Positions 1 to 11,665 of a stretch of 64,000 nt of DNA are shown here, piece after piece. How positions within the stretch are numbered: the first letter of the stretch is position 1; the number at the start of each line of letters is the position of its first letter. A program made the translations under genes and the position numbers. Source of the DNA: Tetragonia tetragonoides (taxonomy: Eukaryota > Streptophyta > Magnoliopsida > Caryophyllales > Aizoaceae); NCBI GenBank assembly GCA_038025085.1, contig CM076144.1, positions 15,097,501-15,161,500 on the forward strand, in the 5' to 3' direction. A model generated the notes under the pieces. It was not told the DNA's origin and ran no database searches. It saw only the letters and a program-made list of their open reading frames with translations.

Positions 1-194
1 GGTCCGCAAAGAGAGTAGGCATCATAGCAAGGATGGGTACCTCAAATTTATTACTGAACACATTACAATGAAAACTAAAATTAGAGAGCCAATCAACTGC
101 TGCGTTGGCTTTTCTGTAAACATGTCGAGTCTTTATTTTCCATGGCGTATATCGGATGATCTCCTAGCATTGTTCCAATATGCAGCAGGTTTTG

Positions 195-415
195 TGTTGA
201 CTTAGTTCACCGTGGACCAAATAATTTTGAGGGGTTGCTCCAGGTGAAGTAGGGGAGTGGCTCCAGTTGAAGTAAGGGGTGGCTCCAGATGAAGTAGGGG
301 TGGTGCCAAGTATAAATTTGAGGGGTGACTCTAGGTGAAGTAAGGGTGGCTCTACTTTTAGAGGGGGGTGGCTCAAGGTGAAATAGAGAGTGACTCCAAA
401 TATTGATCCACCATG
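195..415. repeat. Degenerate 22-bp minisatellite
   Basis: About seven imperfect copies of a unit resembling GGCTCCAGRTGAAGTAGGGG run head to tail, with some copies shortened. A related array lies inverted at 7,380-7,494. The open frames across it on the - strand are low-complexity by-products of the repeat, not genes. Confidence 0.75.
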
Positions 416-975
416 AACTAAATACACACAAGTTTTTGTATCCAATATGAAGTAGTAGGGACTAACGAGTTCTGAATCTGTGTCCACCTCCAGTGAACTT
501 AGTAACAAAGTAAAATAGAAGAACTAACTTTGATTGAGTGACTGAATGACTAACTAACAAGTAAGTATGTTGTTCCTCCGAAAGCCTTGAGAATCATAAT
601 TCTTTTTTCTTTCTAACTCAATGCCGCTATACGACACTAAATTCATTCCATTGAACGGATCCAATTCTAATATGAACGCGTTGTTCAAGCTATAAAGATA
701 TTAAAAATAAATAAAAATGACTAAAATCTATTTTCAAAAGGATAACAAGGGCTAACTCATGAGATACCCCATTGCCATCCATACAAACATGACTCCACCT
801 AACATTTCAAAAACATACAAGCACAATAATCGAATATAACAACATGAATATGATTCCCACCATCTTTGCTTGAAATCAATGTTTTGATCAGCCCCGTCGA
901 TATGTACGTAAATACCAAATCCAACATCACTGCTAGAACTCGACATCTTGATCGACCTTGTTGATGACTAACAAA
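416..975. other. Intergenic, no gene recognised
   Basis: AT-rich DNA. A 64-codon open frame on the - strand (752-946) has no recognisable motif and no gene context. Confidence 0.5.
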
Positions 976-990
976 TAGTCATCGACTGCC

Positions 991-1903
991 TTTTTTTTTT
1001 TTGTTTGAAAAGGCAAGACAACCAGCCAACCTCCTTTAGAGGTTAACCTAAGGTGCCTTCACTAAAAAATTAGTGAAGGACTTTGAAGATTACAATTACA
1101 GCCAAGAACACATAGAAAGAAGCTAAAAATGATGCAAATTAGATAGAATCTAAAAATGAAACATCTTCATCTTCCGGCTCCATCTTGTTCATTAGCTCAA
1201 GACCACAACACCATAACGCAATAACATAAATAAAGAGGATTAACTCTTCGAGATCCTCTCTACACCAGTAACTAAAGCTTCAACCGACCCCCACTACAGC
1301 GGAATTTGACAAGAACTAAACAACATATATAGCAACACCAGGGCCACCACAATGCGAAAATTCCCCAATCAAAAACCAAGAGCTTAGCTAAAACAAAAAA
1401 AAAAGTTCTTCAAGAACAACAAGGTGGAAAAAGGCACAAACCTAGATCGGAAAATCTCACCCCCGATCTATGCACCCAAGACTTAACCGAGACCAAGCTA
1501 TAGATTTCGTTGGTAAACCCCCGAAAAAAGAAAATCTTGAGAAGGAGATCGAGCTTTGCTACTGGATCTACACATCAAAGGCTTAAAAAAGGCTAAGTTA
1601 GGAAGCAACTTGAAAACCAGATCAATGAAAAAAGACAGTGAAGGAATGTCTTGAAAAATAAATCTTTTTCCCCCCAAGAAAAGGAAAAACTAGATCAGAT
1701 CTGGAAGAAAGACAAGAAGCTTAACTTGGGGAGGAGAAATGGATCGAGAAAGAGATGGAGGAAGCTTGAAAGAAAGAGAGGTGGTTGAAATGGAGCTTTG
1801 GAAGGCTAGGGTTGCTGAAAAAAAACTTTGGGAGCAAAAGGGTTTCTAGAGAGAGAAGCTCTCTATAACCCCCTCCCCCTCTGGTATACCCTTGAAACCA
1901 TTA
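991..1903 (-). mobile_element. Poly(A)-tailed non-coding retroposon (LINE-derived?)
   Basis: Read on the - strand, a 913-bp non-coding unit starts with a pyrimidine-rich stretch like a 5' untranslated leader and ends in an A-run (the T-run at 991-1002). It is flanked by 15-bp direct repeats matching at 13 positions: TAGTCATCGACTGCC at 976-990 and TAGCCATAGACTGCC at 1904-1918. Poly(A) plus a long target duplication is the signature of LINE-machinery retroposition. No reverse transcriptase frame is present, so it is either an internally deleted LINE (leader joined to tail) or a processed copy of a non-coding transcript. I cannot assign a family. Confidence 0.75.
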
Positions 1904-1918
1904 TAGCCATAGACTGCC

Positions 1919-2446
1919 TGTATGGCTGTATATAGCATAAATTATGCTATAAAGAAAGCAGGACACCAACCCGTTATCCGTACAATTGGAGCTAAAGGAC
2001 GAAATGTGTTGCATCTGTTTGGAAGTACCCAGGCCATAACATAGCAGATTGAACTTGTCTTCTCCATTCATGATACTTAACCCACCAAACAAAGCTGCAC
2101 GAAACTCCGACAAACTCGTTGATGTTAGAAATCAATTTATTATAACCCTACGATGATCAAACTACGATTATGTTTACTGAAATCACAAAAAACTCAATGA
2201 AGTGGGCTCAACGTGAGGTGACTCAAACAAACAGGATATCATGTTTGGCTATAAAGTTGGCCTCATGTTGAGGTGACCTTATAAGAGACATTTTGAACTA
2301 AAATCTTAAATGTGTAGTCATTCCAATAATTATCAATTAGTTAGTTAATCTATTACAGTTTGCACTAAAAAAAATTATATTTTCTCAACATAGTTTTGGG
2401 TTATTCAATTTGGGTTATTCAAAACATGTAGCAAGAGTTTCAAAAC
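1919..2446. other. Intergenic, no gene recognised
   Basis: A 70-codon open frame on the - strand overlaps the retroposon's right target duplication. Its residues have a normal soluble-protein composition, so it could be an exon relic, but I recognise no family and see no splice-site support. Confidence 0.4.
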
Positions 2447-2448
2447 TA

Positions 2449-2756
2449 CTTCCTACGTCCCAAGTTTATCTTTATATTGGACTTTTCACGGTTTCGAAGA
2501 CACTACTTTGACCTTGAATATTTATGATTTTATAATTATAGAACGTATAATAAGATGAAAATTTGAAACTACTATTTAAAATGAATTTAGCAATATAATT
2601 TTATATTGTAAAACTTTGTAGCTTTTCACAAATAAGTGGTCAAAATTTTATTGTAAAACTTTGTAGCTTTTCACAAATAAGTGATCAAAATTTATAAAAT
2701 TTTAACCATAAAAAGTCCAATGTAAAGATAAACTTGGGTGGGACAGAGGAATCGAG
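2449..2756. mobile_element. Stowaway-like MITE
   Basis: A 308-bp non-coding element with long terminal inverted repeats. The left end reads CTTCCTACGTCCCAAGTTTA and the right end is its complement with few changes (TAAACTTGGGTGGGACAG...). The dinucleotide TA flanks both sides (2447-2448 and 2757-2758), as for Tc1/mariner-type Stowaway MITEs, whose ends are typically CTCCCTCCGTCCC. An internal 45-bp tandem duplication is annotated separately. Confidence 0.85.
2605..2694. repeat. 45-bp tandem duplication inside the MITE
   Basis: Two nearly identical copies (2605-2649 and 2650-2694) begin ATTGTAAAACTTTGTAGC, with one clear difference. Confidence 0.85.
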
Positions 2757-2879
2757 TAATTTGCTTACCACCAAGAAATTTATACTCCGTACTATTAAAG
2801 ACGGAGTAACTTTTAACTCCCTATTATTATTGATTGTGAATATATTTACACTATGACTTATTAAGGGTTGTTTTAACTA

Positions 2880-3078
2880 ATAAGGTGTGGTTGAGTGGTA
2901 GGAACTTATCCATCTTAAACCAAAATTGAATGTCCGAATCTCGTTTTGGAGAAGTATTAAATTCTTTAGTCAATTTGTCCCATTCTTTGAGGTACCTACA
3001 AGTCAATGCGGGGTAATAGTAACTGACTAATTGTGGTCGACGGTCAATACCATTGATGGTGAAACCAAAAAAAAAAAG
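2880..3078 (+). mobile_element. tRNA-derived SINE
   Basis: An approximately 200-bp unit has a tRNA-like head with box A TGGTTGAGTGG (2888-2898) and a degraded box B TGTCCGAATCTC (2931-2942), then a non-coding body and an A-run tail (3066-3077). Flanking sequence ATTAAGGG... before the head (about 2859) and after the tail (about 3079) is similar over about 20 bp with several mismatches, consistent with an old target duplication. The head-body-poly(A) layout matches plant tRNA-derived SINEs; the family is not determined. Confidence 0.75.
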
Positions 3079-3084
3079 ATTAAG

Positions 3085-3779
3085 GGCTATTCTCAATTCT
3101 GCCTTTAAGTAAATTCTCAATACTGGTTTCTTCCGCAAGTAGTGGAAAATTCGTCAAGAAACCATGGGCTCTGATTCCGTGTGCCCATAACGTCGCATCT
3201 CCATCAGACCACATCACTGGACTGAACCTCATCCTTAATCTGATGTGGCATAACCGCATAAGAAAGACATCACCTATTGTACAAGGGAGAATAGTACTTA
3301 GCATAGTGCCACTTGATTCGACATGGCTCTGATACCAATTGTTGGATATTTAGTACATAGTACAGGTTGGTTTTATACTAAGTTTAGGAATTAGTACATA
3401 AACATAGTACTAAATTTAAAGTTGAGCGGAAGAAAATATAGAAACAACAATAGTAACTAGTTGTAGGAAGAAAGAAAGAGATGTGAGAAAATATGATAAG
3501 TGAATATGCTTTTCTTCCTTATCCTTCTGAGACATAGAAGTAGCTCTTATATAGAGCTTTACAAAGCAATTGCATATGACCAAAAAAGTTACACGTACTA
3601 CAAATACTAGTATATGGCCAAGAGCAATTTTAGGAAGAAAAAAATACAACCTATTTGTGGGCTATGTATTTTAGGTAGGTGATTTCTAAGCCTACAAGTC
3701 AAACTTGGTTGCTAGTAAAAAACCATGTGTTTTTCACTTCAACTTGCCGACCATTTGTTTCTCATGCCCATTTTTAACA
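3085..3779 (-). mobile_element. Truncated Ty1/copia LTR plus leader
   Basis: On the - strand a 440-bp LTR candidate (3340-3779) begins TGTTAAAAATGG and ends ATATCCAACA. It is followed at once by the primer-binding site TGGTATCAGAGCC (3325-3337), complementary to the 3' end of initiator tRNA-Met. About 240 bp of leader follow before the sequence is lost beside the SINE. No coding region and no second LTR are visible, so this is a 5' remnant. The outer LTR border is inferred from the TG/CA rule only. Confidence 0.65.
3547..3553 (-). promoter_or_regulatory. TATA box of the truncated LTR
   Basis: CTATATAAGAGC on the - strand lies inside the LTR, at the place expected for the U3/R promoter. Confidence 0.5.
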
Positions 3780-6121
3780 TTTTTCTTATTTATTAGTTTA
3801 GCTTATGGTTAATTATTTTTATTAGAAAGTGAGTCATATTTAATCATATTTATTTTTCAGTAGTTTTTATTTAGCCCATTTTCATTCCATAAAGAGAGAA
3901 AAGTTATTTATTGCAATTTCGTCTTTTTCCACGATACATGTTCCTACAGAGAAACACCAACAAAGCTAAGTAGAAGCCAGAGAAAAGAAAAAAAAATACG
4001 CTTCAAATGGGAGTCTCCAATATCTGGTTGGATCATTTCGCCTTCAACCTATAAATAACTTAAATATTATATAGTTACACGTTACTTCTCTAGCTTATTA
4101 GGAGGTTACTCGTACTTTTAATGTTTTTACAGTTGTTTTACAGTAATCCCTTTTTCTTTTATCTTTCTCAATTTTCCAAACCCTCTTTCTACTGTATCGG
4201 TTCCTTTGCTGTTCGAAGGATACTAATTCATAGAAGTTTCATTCTTAATGAGAAAATCTTTCAAAAAATTTGAGAGTAAAATACTTGTACCTTCCACACA
4301 GAATGAAAGAGCCAACGATATCAATAAGAACCTTAAACAATTATTGAGTAAATATATTAACATAAAGATACATTTATTATTTTAGCACTTTTTCACGATA
4401 AAGGTTACAATAACTGTGTCATCTTTTTGAAACTTATTGTGCATGAATTTTCCAATATTATGAGCATATTCAATTATTGGTTTATAAATTGTTTAAATAT
4501 GGTTAACATATGTTGTAATATGTTATGTTATATTATATTATTTTAACATAGTTTATATTCTACCGTGCTCCATTCTTTTTAAGAAATTTTCAAAAGGAGA
4601 GGAATTGTTCAGCTGTCAGCTTAATGCTAGTAATGCAATCAAGAGCCTAACAGAAGCAATATAACCATACCCATGGTATTTTTCAGAGCAAACATCAGTA
4701 CAACTCCAGAACCCTAACAAACACTAAACAATCTATATCTAAACATTGGTGTTTGCAATTAAATATCAAATTCTGCAAAAAACCAAAAACCTTAACAAAT
4801 TCTAAACAACCTATATCTATACATTTGCTCCAATTAAACGTCAATTTCTGCAAAAACTTTATTATCTTACTTTCTGGTACCGTACGTGGTCCTTGAATCC
4901 ACTGAAAGCTTTGGAAAATATTGAACATATGCTGCATTTGAACTCCCTAGTATTTCCCCTTTTTTCACTGTGACGATTTTCCACGTTTCTTTTCGCAACT
5001 TGGGCCATCGAATTCTTTCTGTTTTAACAATCAGCCCCTCTAAATGTGACCATACTTGTCACTTTATATAATTTTTTTTTATCACCATTTATCACTTTAT
5101 TTGATTGGTCATATCCATGAAAATTTTAGTCACAGTTCAAATGGTGATTATTTGAGTGGCCGTTGTAGTTACAGTATTTGAGTTGGGTAGCCAAAGTTAT
5201 ATTATTTTGTAATTTGAAACAAATGCTAATAAATATTAAACTCATAAAATTAATGCACTTTTATCATTATTTTGTTTATTATTATTTTATATTATTAACT
5301 GCATGAAACTTATGACAATGCTAATTAAAACAATCAAAACTCCATATTAATTACTCTAATTTGTGTTTTATAACTAATACTAAGTCATGCCACCTCTTAA
5401 ACAAAAGGAAAAAAATATTTTTTTATTTAATTATTCGGGTATAAGCCAATGGGAGGGTAACACTTGTCACCTCACCAACGTTTATAACCAAAAATCTATA
5501 TATAGATTAAATTAGTTTAGATTACACAAGAATTACCACATATAGTCTATTATGCTCCGTCAAGATGATCAAGGGGACACACTAGCACGTTGAACTTAAG
5601 AAATGAAAATTGTTGTAGAGACAATGCCTTTGTCTATACATGTTAGACATTTAACCTTTGATGACTTGCTATAGAGCCACCTACTATTTGCCAATTTCAA
5701 ATATTGGACTAGTTTGATAACACGATGGTTTAATCAATGCTAGAAAAAATTGGTTGTCCAATAATTCCTTTCAAAAGATGATTCCTTCTTAAAATGATTA
5801 ATGATAGTTATAAAATCGATATGTCTTGATAACAAATATCTTATCTAATATTTGGTCCTGGGAAATACCATAGACAATTATACAACCTATTATTTGATGA
5901 GAAATCACACTAGAAATGGTATCTGTGTAGGTGGACACGGGGGCAGGGAGAATGTTTTTTTCCTGTAGTGTACAATATTTTTCCCCATATTTATAATTTT
6001 CCTACCCTATCACCCTCTTCTCCTAGTAGCGTCGCCCCTACAACATGAGATCTTGAGACTTGAATCGACCATTACTAGAAGCTACAGTTTCATGATATTA
6101 ACAGTGCATTTTAAACCATTT
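3780..6121. other. AT-rich intergenic region
   Basis: No coding region is supported in these 2.3 kb. The only structure is a diverged tandem duplication (4705-4856, listed separately). An 80-codon frame on the - strand across that duplication is repeat-derived. Confidence 0.5.
4705..4856. repeat. Diverged 75-77 bp tandem duplication
   Basis: Copies at 4705-4781 and 4782-4856 share ACTAAACAATCTATATCTA-like and TTCTGCAAAAA segments in the same order, with scattered substitutions. Confidence 0.7.
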
Positions 6122-6137
6122 AAAAAGCAAATGAAGG

Positions 6138-6614
6138 ACTTTGCAGGGACTGGAGAGGGAACTGGCTAGGAGGCTTTATGTTAGCAAGGAGAGCCTCCTG
6201 TGCCCTCCATGCTGAACTACTAGCACTAAAGACAACACTAGAATGGCGAAGAGCATCTCCATTGGAAGATGTAATCCTGAGCACTGATTGTGAAAAGCTT
6301 GTAACAATCTTAGAAGGACAACAGGAGGCTGAAGGTCTTACTAACCTAATCTGCGACTGCAGGGAGCTGATAAGAGCAGAGAGGAGGAGTACGCAGGTTT
6401 GCTTCGAGAAGAGGGAGAGGAATAGAGCAGCAGACCTCATGGCAAAGGAAGCAAGGAAGACAATGGTTTTAGGAGGTTTAACTTTTTGTAGTAATGATGT
6501 AACCCCTAATTGCTGCAGTGAACAAGTAGACTTGGATAAACTGGGCTGTATTAACTCTAGTGCTCCTAGCACAAACTCCTTTTAATTAACTAAGTACTTT
6601 TCTTCCAAAAAAAA
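6138..6614 (+). mobile_element. 5'-truncated LINE, RNase H tail
   Basis: The 3' end of a plant non-LTR retrotransposon. The frame running to 6585 encodes the C-terminal RNase H-like domain (RVT_3 type). Visible motifs are WLGGF at the broken start, AELLALK with the catalytic Glu, LSTDCEKL with the second Asp, and NRAADLMAKEA with the last Asp. The first catalytic Asp is lost to 5' truncation. A stop and short trailer lead to an A-run at 6607-6619. Target duplications GCAAATGAAGG (6127-6137) and GCAAATAAAGG (6620-6630), extended by flanking As, bracket the insert. The domain would degrade RNA in RNA-DNA hybrids in an intact element; here it is a dead fragment. Confidence 0.88.
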
Positions 6615-6630
6615 AAAAAGCAAATAAAGG

Positions 6631-7270
6631 CATTCTTCAGGCTTGTACTCTACTGTAGTATGTCCTGCTCCCTACAAAACAAGACCTGTATATGTGCTCG
6701 ATTAAATTAAAGTAATCCCTACATTGCTAAAAAGTGACCCCATTTTTCTGTGAGTTGTCTCACATAATACTTGCTGGAATAATGGTCAAACTATAACCTT
6801 GAAGAAGTAAGTGTAAAGATAAATATGAAACTGATGCATCAAATCAGTGCACTGATTCTTACCAAAAATAATCATAGGTGTGACTGATGCAAACCAAGAT
6901 CGATGTATGTGTGTTAATGGATATGAATTCAACCTATCTATTTGTTTTTTCGCAAAATTTTACATAATCTCATGATTAGGAAGGACCCTAATCTTATCAT
7001 GGGTTGATATTAAGTGTGCAAGTGGAGGAGGGGGAAGGAGAGAGAGTGGTGAGGAAGGATAGAGAGTGGTGAGGAAGGAGAGAGTAAGAAAGAGGAAGGA
7101 GAGAAAGAGTAGACAGGTTCCAACTCTTGAGATCATAATTTAACCATTACTATGTTTTGTACTAGAGTAATAGTCTTGAGAATTGAGAGTGCGTGGAAAA
7201 CCCTTTTGACCAAAAAAATCATATGATGTCGTTAAAATTATTAAAACTCATGATTAACAGTGGCCCTATT
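6631..7270. other. Intergenic with GA-rich stretch
   Basis: No gene seen. A purine-rich segment (7021-7112) contains two copies of AGAGAGTGGTGAGGAAGGA. Confidence 0.5.
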
Positions 7271-7379
7271 TTCATTGAAAAGTGACCCCCGTCTCACCAA
7301 AAGTTACAAAAAGACCGTCGTATAGAAGTTTTTGCCATAATAATAATGGTACAAAAATTTGTGTAGACTTGGTACATGA

Positions 7380-7494
7380 TGGACCAATACTTGCAGTCAC
7401 CCCTATTTCATCTGGAGCCACCCCCTCTAAAAGTGGAGCCACCCCATCTAAAATTGGAGTCACCCCTACTTCACCTAGAGCCACCCCTCAAATT
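7380..7494. repeat. Inverted relative of the left-edge minisatellite
   Basis: Four or five units of the type TGGAGCCACCCC(C/T)... are the reverse complement of the array at 195-415. Flanking sequence is also shared in inverted form: a stretch with tttttgtaYc and 'gatggaccaat' here corresponds to 'ttcaccgtggaccaa' and 'tttttgtatcc' there. The two arrays are probably ends or copies of one repeat family. Confidence 0.7.
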
Positions 7495-8088
7495 TGGCCA
7501 ATTAACCAGATTGGTATATGAAATGAAGTCCTCCCGACACATTGGTATATTAAAAATGCTCCGGGGAAAAATACACCCAAAAATACATCGTCGGAAAAAA
7601 TATTTAATTAAAATACTATTTTTTGTGTTTGTTGAGTATTTCTTCCATTTTCAGCATAGAAAAATAGAATATTAATTTCTCACCTCATTTTATTTTATTT
7701 CCCCCTTTTACCTCAAATATTAAAAACTCTAAATCCAATGATAAAAAAAAAAAAAAACTCTAATAAATCCCCAAAATCAATTGTTGCCATTGCCAAACCT
7801 TTCTCACCCCTTCCAAATTTCAGTCCAGTCCACCATGTCTTCACCATTACCACCATTTTCTCTCTCCTAAGTCCTCCATGGAAGATGAAGCAGACCATCT
7901 CTCCTACCCATTCCCACCACAAACCCCACGAATCTTCAAGGTGCATAACACTCTCCCACCACAAATCTCTCCTTCTCTCCTACCAGAAAACTCAATTACA
8001 ACAATAAGACTGCCAATAACAGTAGAACACCACCACTGCCGCCGTTGGTGGCTCCATACCGGAGTCCAGAACTAATAGGCCACTGAGG
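7495..8088. other. Intergenic, C-rich segment
   Basis: Contains an A-run at 7743-7756 and a CCA/CTC-rich stretch to about 8060. Overlapping short frames here are compositional. No gene is supported. Confidence 0.5.
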
Positions 8089-8093
8089 TGGTG

Positions 8094-8265
8094 TGCTACG
8101 TTTAGAAGGTAAAATATGTTCTGTATATCTCATTCAATAATTTGCGTACAATATATATATACACACATAACTTGAGCTTTAAGCATAAGAGTCATATTCC
8201 TAATATAACTCATATACACAGAGTATATTTGCCAAAATAAATACATATCACAATATATGCTAATA
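8094..8265 (-). repeat. 3' LTR of the copia element
   Basis: On the - strand it runs from TATTAGCATATATTG to CTAAACGTAGCA. It differs from the 5' LTR by eight substitutions. Confidence 0.93.
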
Positions 8266-8279
8266 CTCTCCCTCAAGTT
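8266..8279 (-). promoter_or_regulatory. Polypurine tract
   Basis: AACTTGAGGGAGAG on the - strand directly abuts the 3' LTR; this is the plus-strand primer site for reverse transcription. The RNase H reading frame ends inside it. Confidence 0.85.
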
Positions 8280-9085
8280 GGAGCATGCAGATCGCAAATG
8301 CCCAACTTGCGAAGAAGATACTTAAACTGTTGTCTGCCAAGGGCCTTAGTAAAAATATCTGCTAGTTGTTCAGTGGTTCGAACATAGGAAGTAGCAATAT
8401 GTCCAGCCTGGATCTCATCTCGAATGAAATGACAATCCACTTCAATATGTCTAGTCCTCTCATGAAAAACAGGATTAGCACCAATATGAATAGCAGCTTG
8501 ACTATCACAATACAGCTGCATAGGGTGAGTATGACTGACCCCTAAATCACACAAAATTTGCTTTAACCACTTAAGTTCACAACAAGTAGTGGCCATAGAG
8601 CGATATTCCGCTTCAGCAGAGGAACGAGAAACGGTATGTTGCTTCTTAGTCTTCCAAGAAATAGGAAATGTACCGAGCTGGATAAAATATCCAGTGAGAG
8701 AACGACGAGTAATAGGACAACTCGTCCAATAAGAGTCATAATAAGCAGTTAACTGCAAGTCACAAGTAGAGTTGAGAAAAATCCCTTGACTTGGATTCCT
8801 TTTCAAGTAACGAACCACACGTAAAGCCGCCTCCCAATGTTGAACTCGTGGGCATTGCATAAATTGTGCAATAATATGCACACAATATAATAATTTGGGA
8901 CGAGTAATCACCAAATAAATCAAACGACCAACCAAACAACGATATTTTTCTGGATCATCAAGTACTGGACCATGAGCAAGCGCTAACTGATGATTTTGTT
9001 CCAACGGAAAGGTCGCGGGTTTAGAGCCCAATAAGCCAGCTTCAGAAATAATATCTAGTGCATATTTTCGTTGACACAAAAACAT
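8273..9085 (-). pseudogene. copia RT C-terminus and RNase H
   Basis: The longest surviving open block of the copia polyprotein, about 270 codons. It covers the end of the reverse transcriptase (the GRLIYL/TRPKLLYCV segment) and RNase H, with SRSSAEAEYRSMA, LYCDSQAAIHI and the closing LADIFTKAL motif, which is diagnostic for Ty1/copia. The usual 'RPD' and 'DSDWAS' motifs appear altered (RPK; DSYWTS, losing an Asp). It is separated from the upstream RT fragments by stops, so it is not translatable as part of a full polyprotein. Confidence 0.9.
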
Positions 9086-9950
9086 ACCTTAAGAATTACG
9101 AGCAACTTCAATGCCCAAAAAATATTTTAGAATACCCAAATCCTTCATGTGAAAACAAGAACTGAGATGCTTCTTAAAATTAGAAATAGCAGTATGACTA
9201 CTTCCAGTTATGATCAGGTCATCGACATAAACAAGAACATTCAAGCTCACACCATTCTTTCAATAAGTAAACAAGGAGTAGTCAGAGTAAGATTGAGCAA
9301 ACCCACATGCTTTCAAGGTTGAAGAGAGCTTCGAAAACCAACAACGAGGAGCTTGTCGTAAGCCATATAGAGACGCAGACGACATACCTTTCCAGAAGAG
9401 GAAGACGAAAAACCAGGAGAAAGTTTCATAGAAACCTCTTCCTGTAAATCACCATGAAGAAATGCATTATGGACATCTATTTGAGGAACTTCCCATTAAC
9501 AAGCGACAACTACTGCTAAAAATGTACAAACAGTAGTCATCTTGGCAACTGGAGCAAAAGTCTCATTGTAATCAATACCCTCACGTTGATTATTGCCAAA
9601 TATCACCAAACATGCCTTGTGACGCTCAATAGTTCCATCTGAGTTATACTTAGTACAATAAACCCACTTGCAACCCAAGACTTTTTTACCGTTGGCAAGG
9701 TTTTCAAAGTCCATGTACCATTCTGCTCAAGAGCATCAATCTCCTTTTTCATGGCATCCTTCCAATGAGTATGACAAATTGCTTCAGAATAATTTGTTGG
9801 TTCAACACCTGCAGAAATAGCCGCTAGAAATTTCTGGTGATGAATACTAAATTTATTGCAGTTTACAAAATTAGCTATGGGATAGATACAAGTACCTGAT
9901 GAACCGACTGGATTGTGAGAACTTGAGGCCGGGGAGGGGGGTCTATGCAA
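9086..9950 (-). pseudogene. copia reverse transcriptase, broken
   Basis: RT fragments in several frames. 9950-9603 and 9714-9496 together carry the N-terminal RT motifs (NGTWTL..., [20 protein letters not shown]). The catalytic YVDD signature is readable at about 9215-9235 on the - strand (VYVDDLI). At least three interruptions lie between 9950 and 9086. The activity in an intact element is RNA-dependent DNA synthesis from the genomic RNA. Confidence 0.85.
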
Positions 9951-10589
9951 TGAGTCGTGTGAGAAACAAATCCTTTGAGATGAATCGAAGGTTTCTTGTT
10001 ACGATGACCACGCCCAAGAAGGTCACTCTGAGAGGGCGTACCACGCCCACCATCACAGTCACTATCATCAGAACTATCATTATTCGCAGTCGGAGTGAGT
10101 GGTAGTGGAGTCGTGTGTTCAACTTGCATATTAGAACCATCAACTACATCAGATTCATCGTTCACCATAACAATATCACTTGACGGGGGAGTCACAACAC
10201 TAGTAGGAATGTCACTACCACTCCCCCTGTCATCTGTACGGGGTTGCTGTATATTCGAGGCAAGTGGCGTTGCCTGGTAGTAGGTTCCCAAAAGACATCG
10301 GGAACAAACATATCATCCTCAACAGTACTAGAAGGTACTATTTCCACTGCCAACATTTCCTTTGAATAAGGACACTTATTTTCACAATATACAACATCAC
10401 TGGAAACAAAGAACTCTCCACTTTCCAAGTTATAAAGCCTCCAACCTTTTTTTCAAAAGGGATACCCACAAACATACACTTCCTGCTACGTACACTAAAT
10501 TTATGTCTGTCTCTTCGCCTTTGAAATGCATAACATAAACTCTCAAAAACTCGTATTACTTTGTAATCAGGTTGTTTGCCTAAAAGGAT
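9875..10589 (-). pseudogene. copia integrase tail and linker
   Basis: A poorly conserved stretch between integrase and RT. It contains the SGEFFVSSDVVYCEN block typical of the region after the integrase core, then an acidic, Ser/Thr-rich linker. It lies in two frames, with a stop or shift at about 10,250. Confidence 0.65.
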
Positions 10590-11326
10590 TTAATATGGAG
10601 TTTTACCATTAAGTATAGCTGTAGGGGTGTGATTAATCAAATATCCAGCAGTCAAGACACATTCCCCCCAAAAAGTAGTCGGGATTTGAGTCTCTAAACG
10701 CAAGGCACGAGCGACATTCAGAATATTTCGATGCTTGCATTCCATTCTCCCATTCTGTTGCGGAGTATCATTACAGGAAGTTTGAAAAATAATTCCATTC
10801 ACATCAAAATAATTTTTCAAACACTTCAACTTCGTTCCATTATCAGATCGAACAACCTTCACATTACTATTAAATTGAGTACGAACCATAACACAAAATT
10901 TCCTAAATGTTTTGGCTACCTCACTTTTTTCGGCCAAAAGATAAATCCAAACAGCACGTGAGTAGTCATCCACAATAATCAAAAAATAGGAACCCGATAT
11001 GCGCCCCATAAATCACAATGAATTAATGAAAAAATATCATCAGCTTTATTGGTACTACTAGGGAATACAATACGAGTTTGTTTAGCACGAAAACATACAT
11101 CACAAGGAGCAGAATTATTTTCTTGACTACTACTATCAGTGCTAACACTTGGTAAAAACTTAATAACATTTTTTGAAGGATGTCCCAACCTAATATGCCA
11201 TAAATTGCTAGTCTCCACTTTGCTGGCTCTGCAGGATCGAATAGATGAGCTCGGTTTGAAGATATAGACCCCGTTCCGTCGTTCACACGCCCCAATCAGG
11301 TTCATCAAAATGGAATCCTGTATCAC
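10590..11326 (-). pseudogene. copia integrase
   Basis: The GAG-pre-integrase segment (11326-10979) has the zinc-binding pattern LWHIRLGHPS ... CDVCFRAKQ. The following core (11009-10590) has IHCDLWGAYR and RSDNGT for the two catalytic Asp residues and a Glu in NGRMEC within a PQQNG context. The two blocks overlap in different frames, which shows a frameshift near 10,990-11,010. The role in an intact element is insertion of the cDNA into the host genome. Confidence 0.88.
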
Positions 11327-11356
11327 ACATAGTTTATTAGTAATAACAACATTACA

Positions 11357-11665
11357 TTAAGTTTCATCAATTAATTGGGAGACAGAAATCAAGTTGCAAC
11401 TCAAATCAAGGACATAAAGCACATTATTTATTGTCAAACGATCATTCAAAATAGCAGTCCCTTCTTTAATTGCTATTGTTTGAGAGCCATTAGGAAGTCC
11501 AACTGGGCATGGAGGAATGTCATGTAAGTTTGACAAATAATCGACACGTCCTGTCATATGATGAGGTGCGCCCGTATCTAGCAACCAAAAATTATCACAG
11601 GTTTTACCACTTTGTTGTTCAGTAGAAGGTGTCTGTTTGTTTTGTATGTGCAAAGCATTTAGCAA
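11357..11665 (-). pseudogene. copia protease
   Basis: Contains NFWLLDTGAPHHMTG with the aspartic protease DTG triad, followed by the LPNGSQTIAIKEGTA and NLISVSQL motifs normal for copia proteases. A stop separates it from integrase. Confidence 0.88.

Noticed and set aside
164..508. 114-codon frame at the left edge
   Set aside because: It consists of the translated 22-bp minisatellite.
2880..2960. A tRNA gene
   Set aside because: Only the A and B box regions of a tRNA remain, followed by a non-tRNA body and an A-run; this is a SINE.
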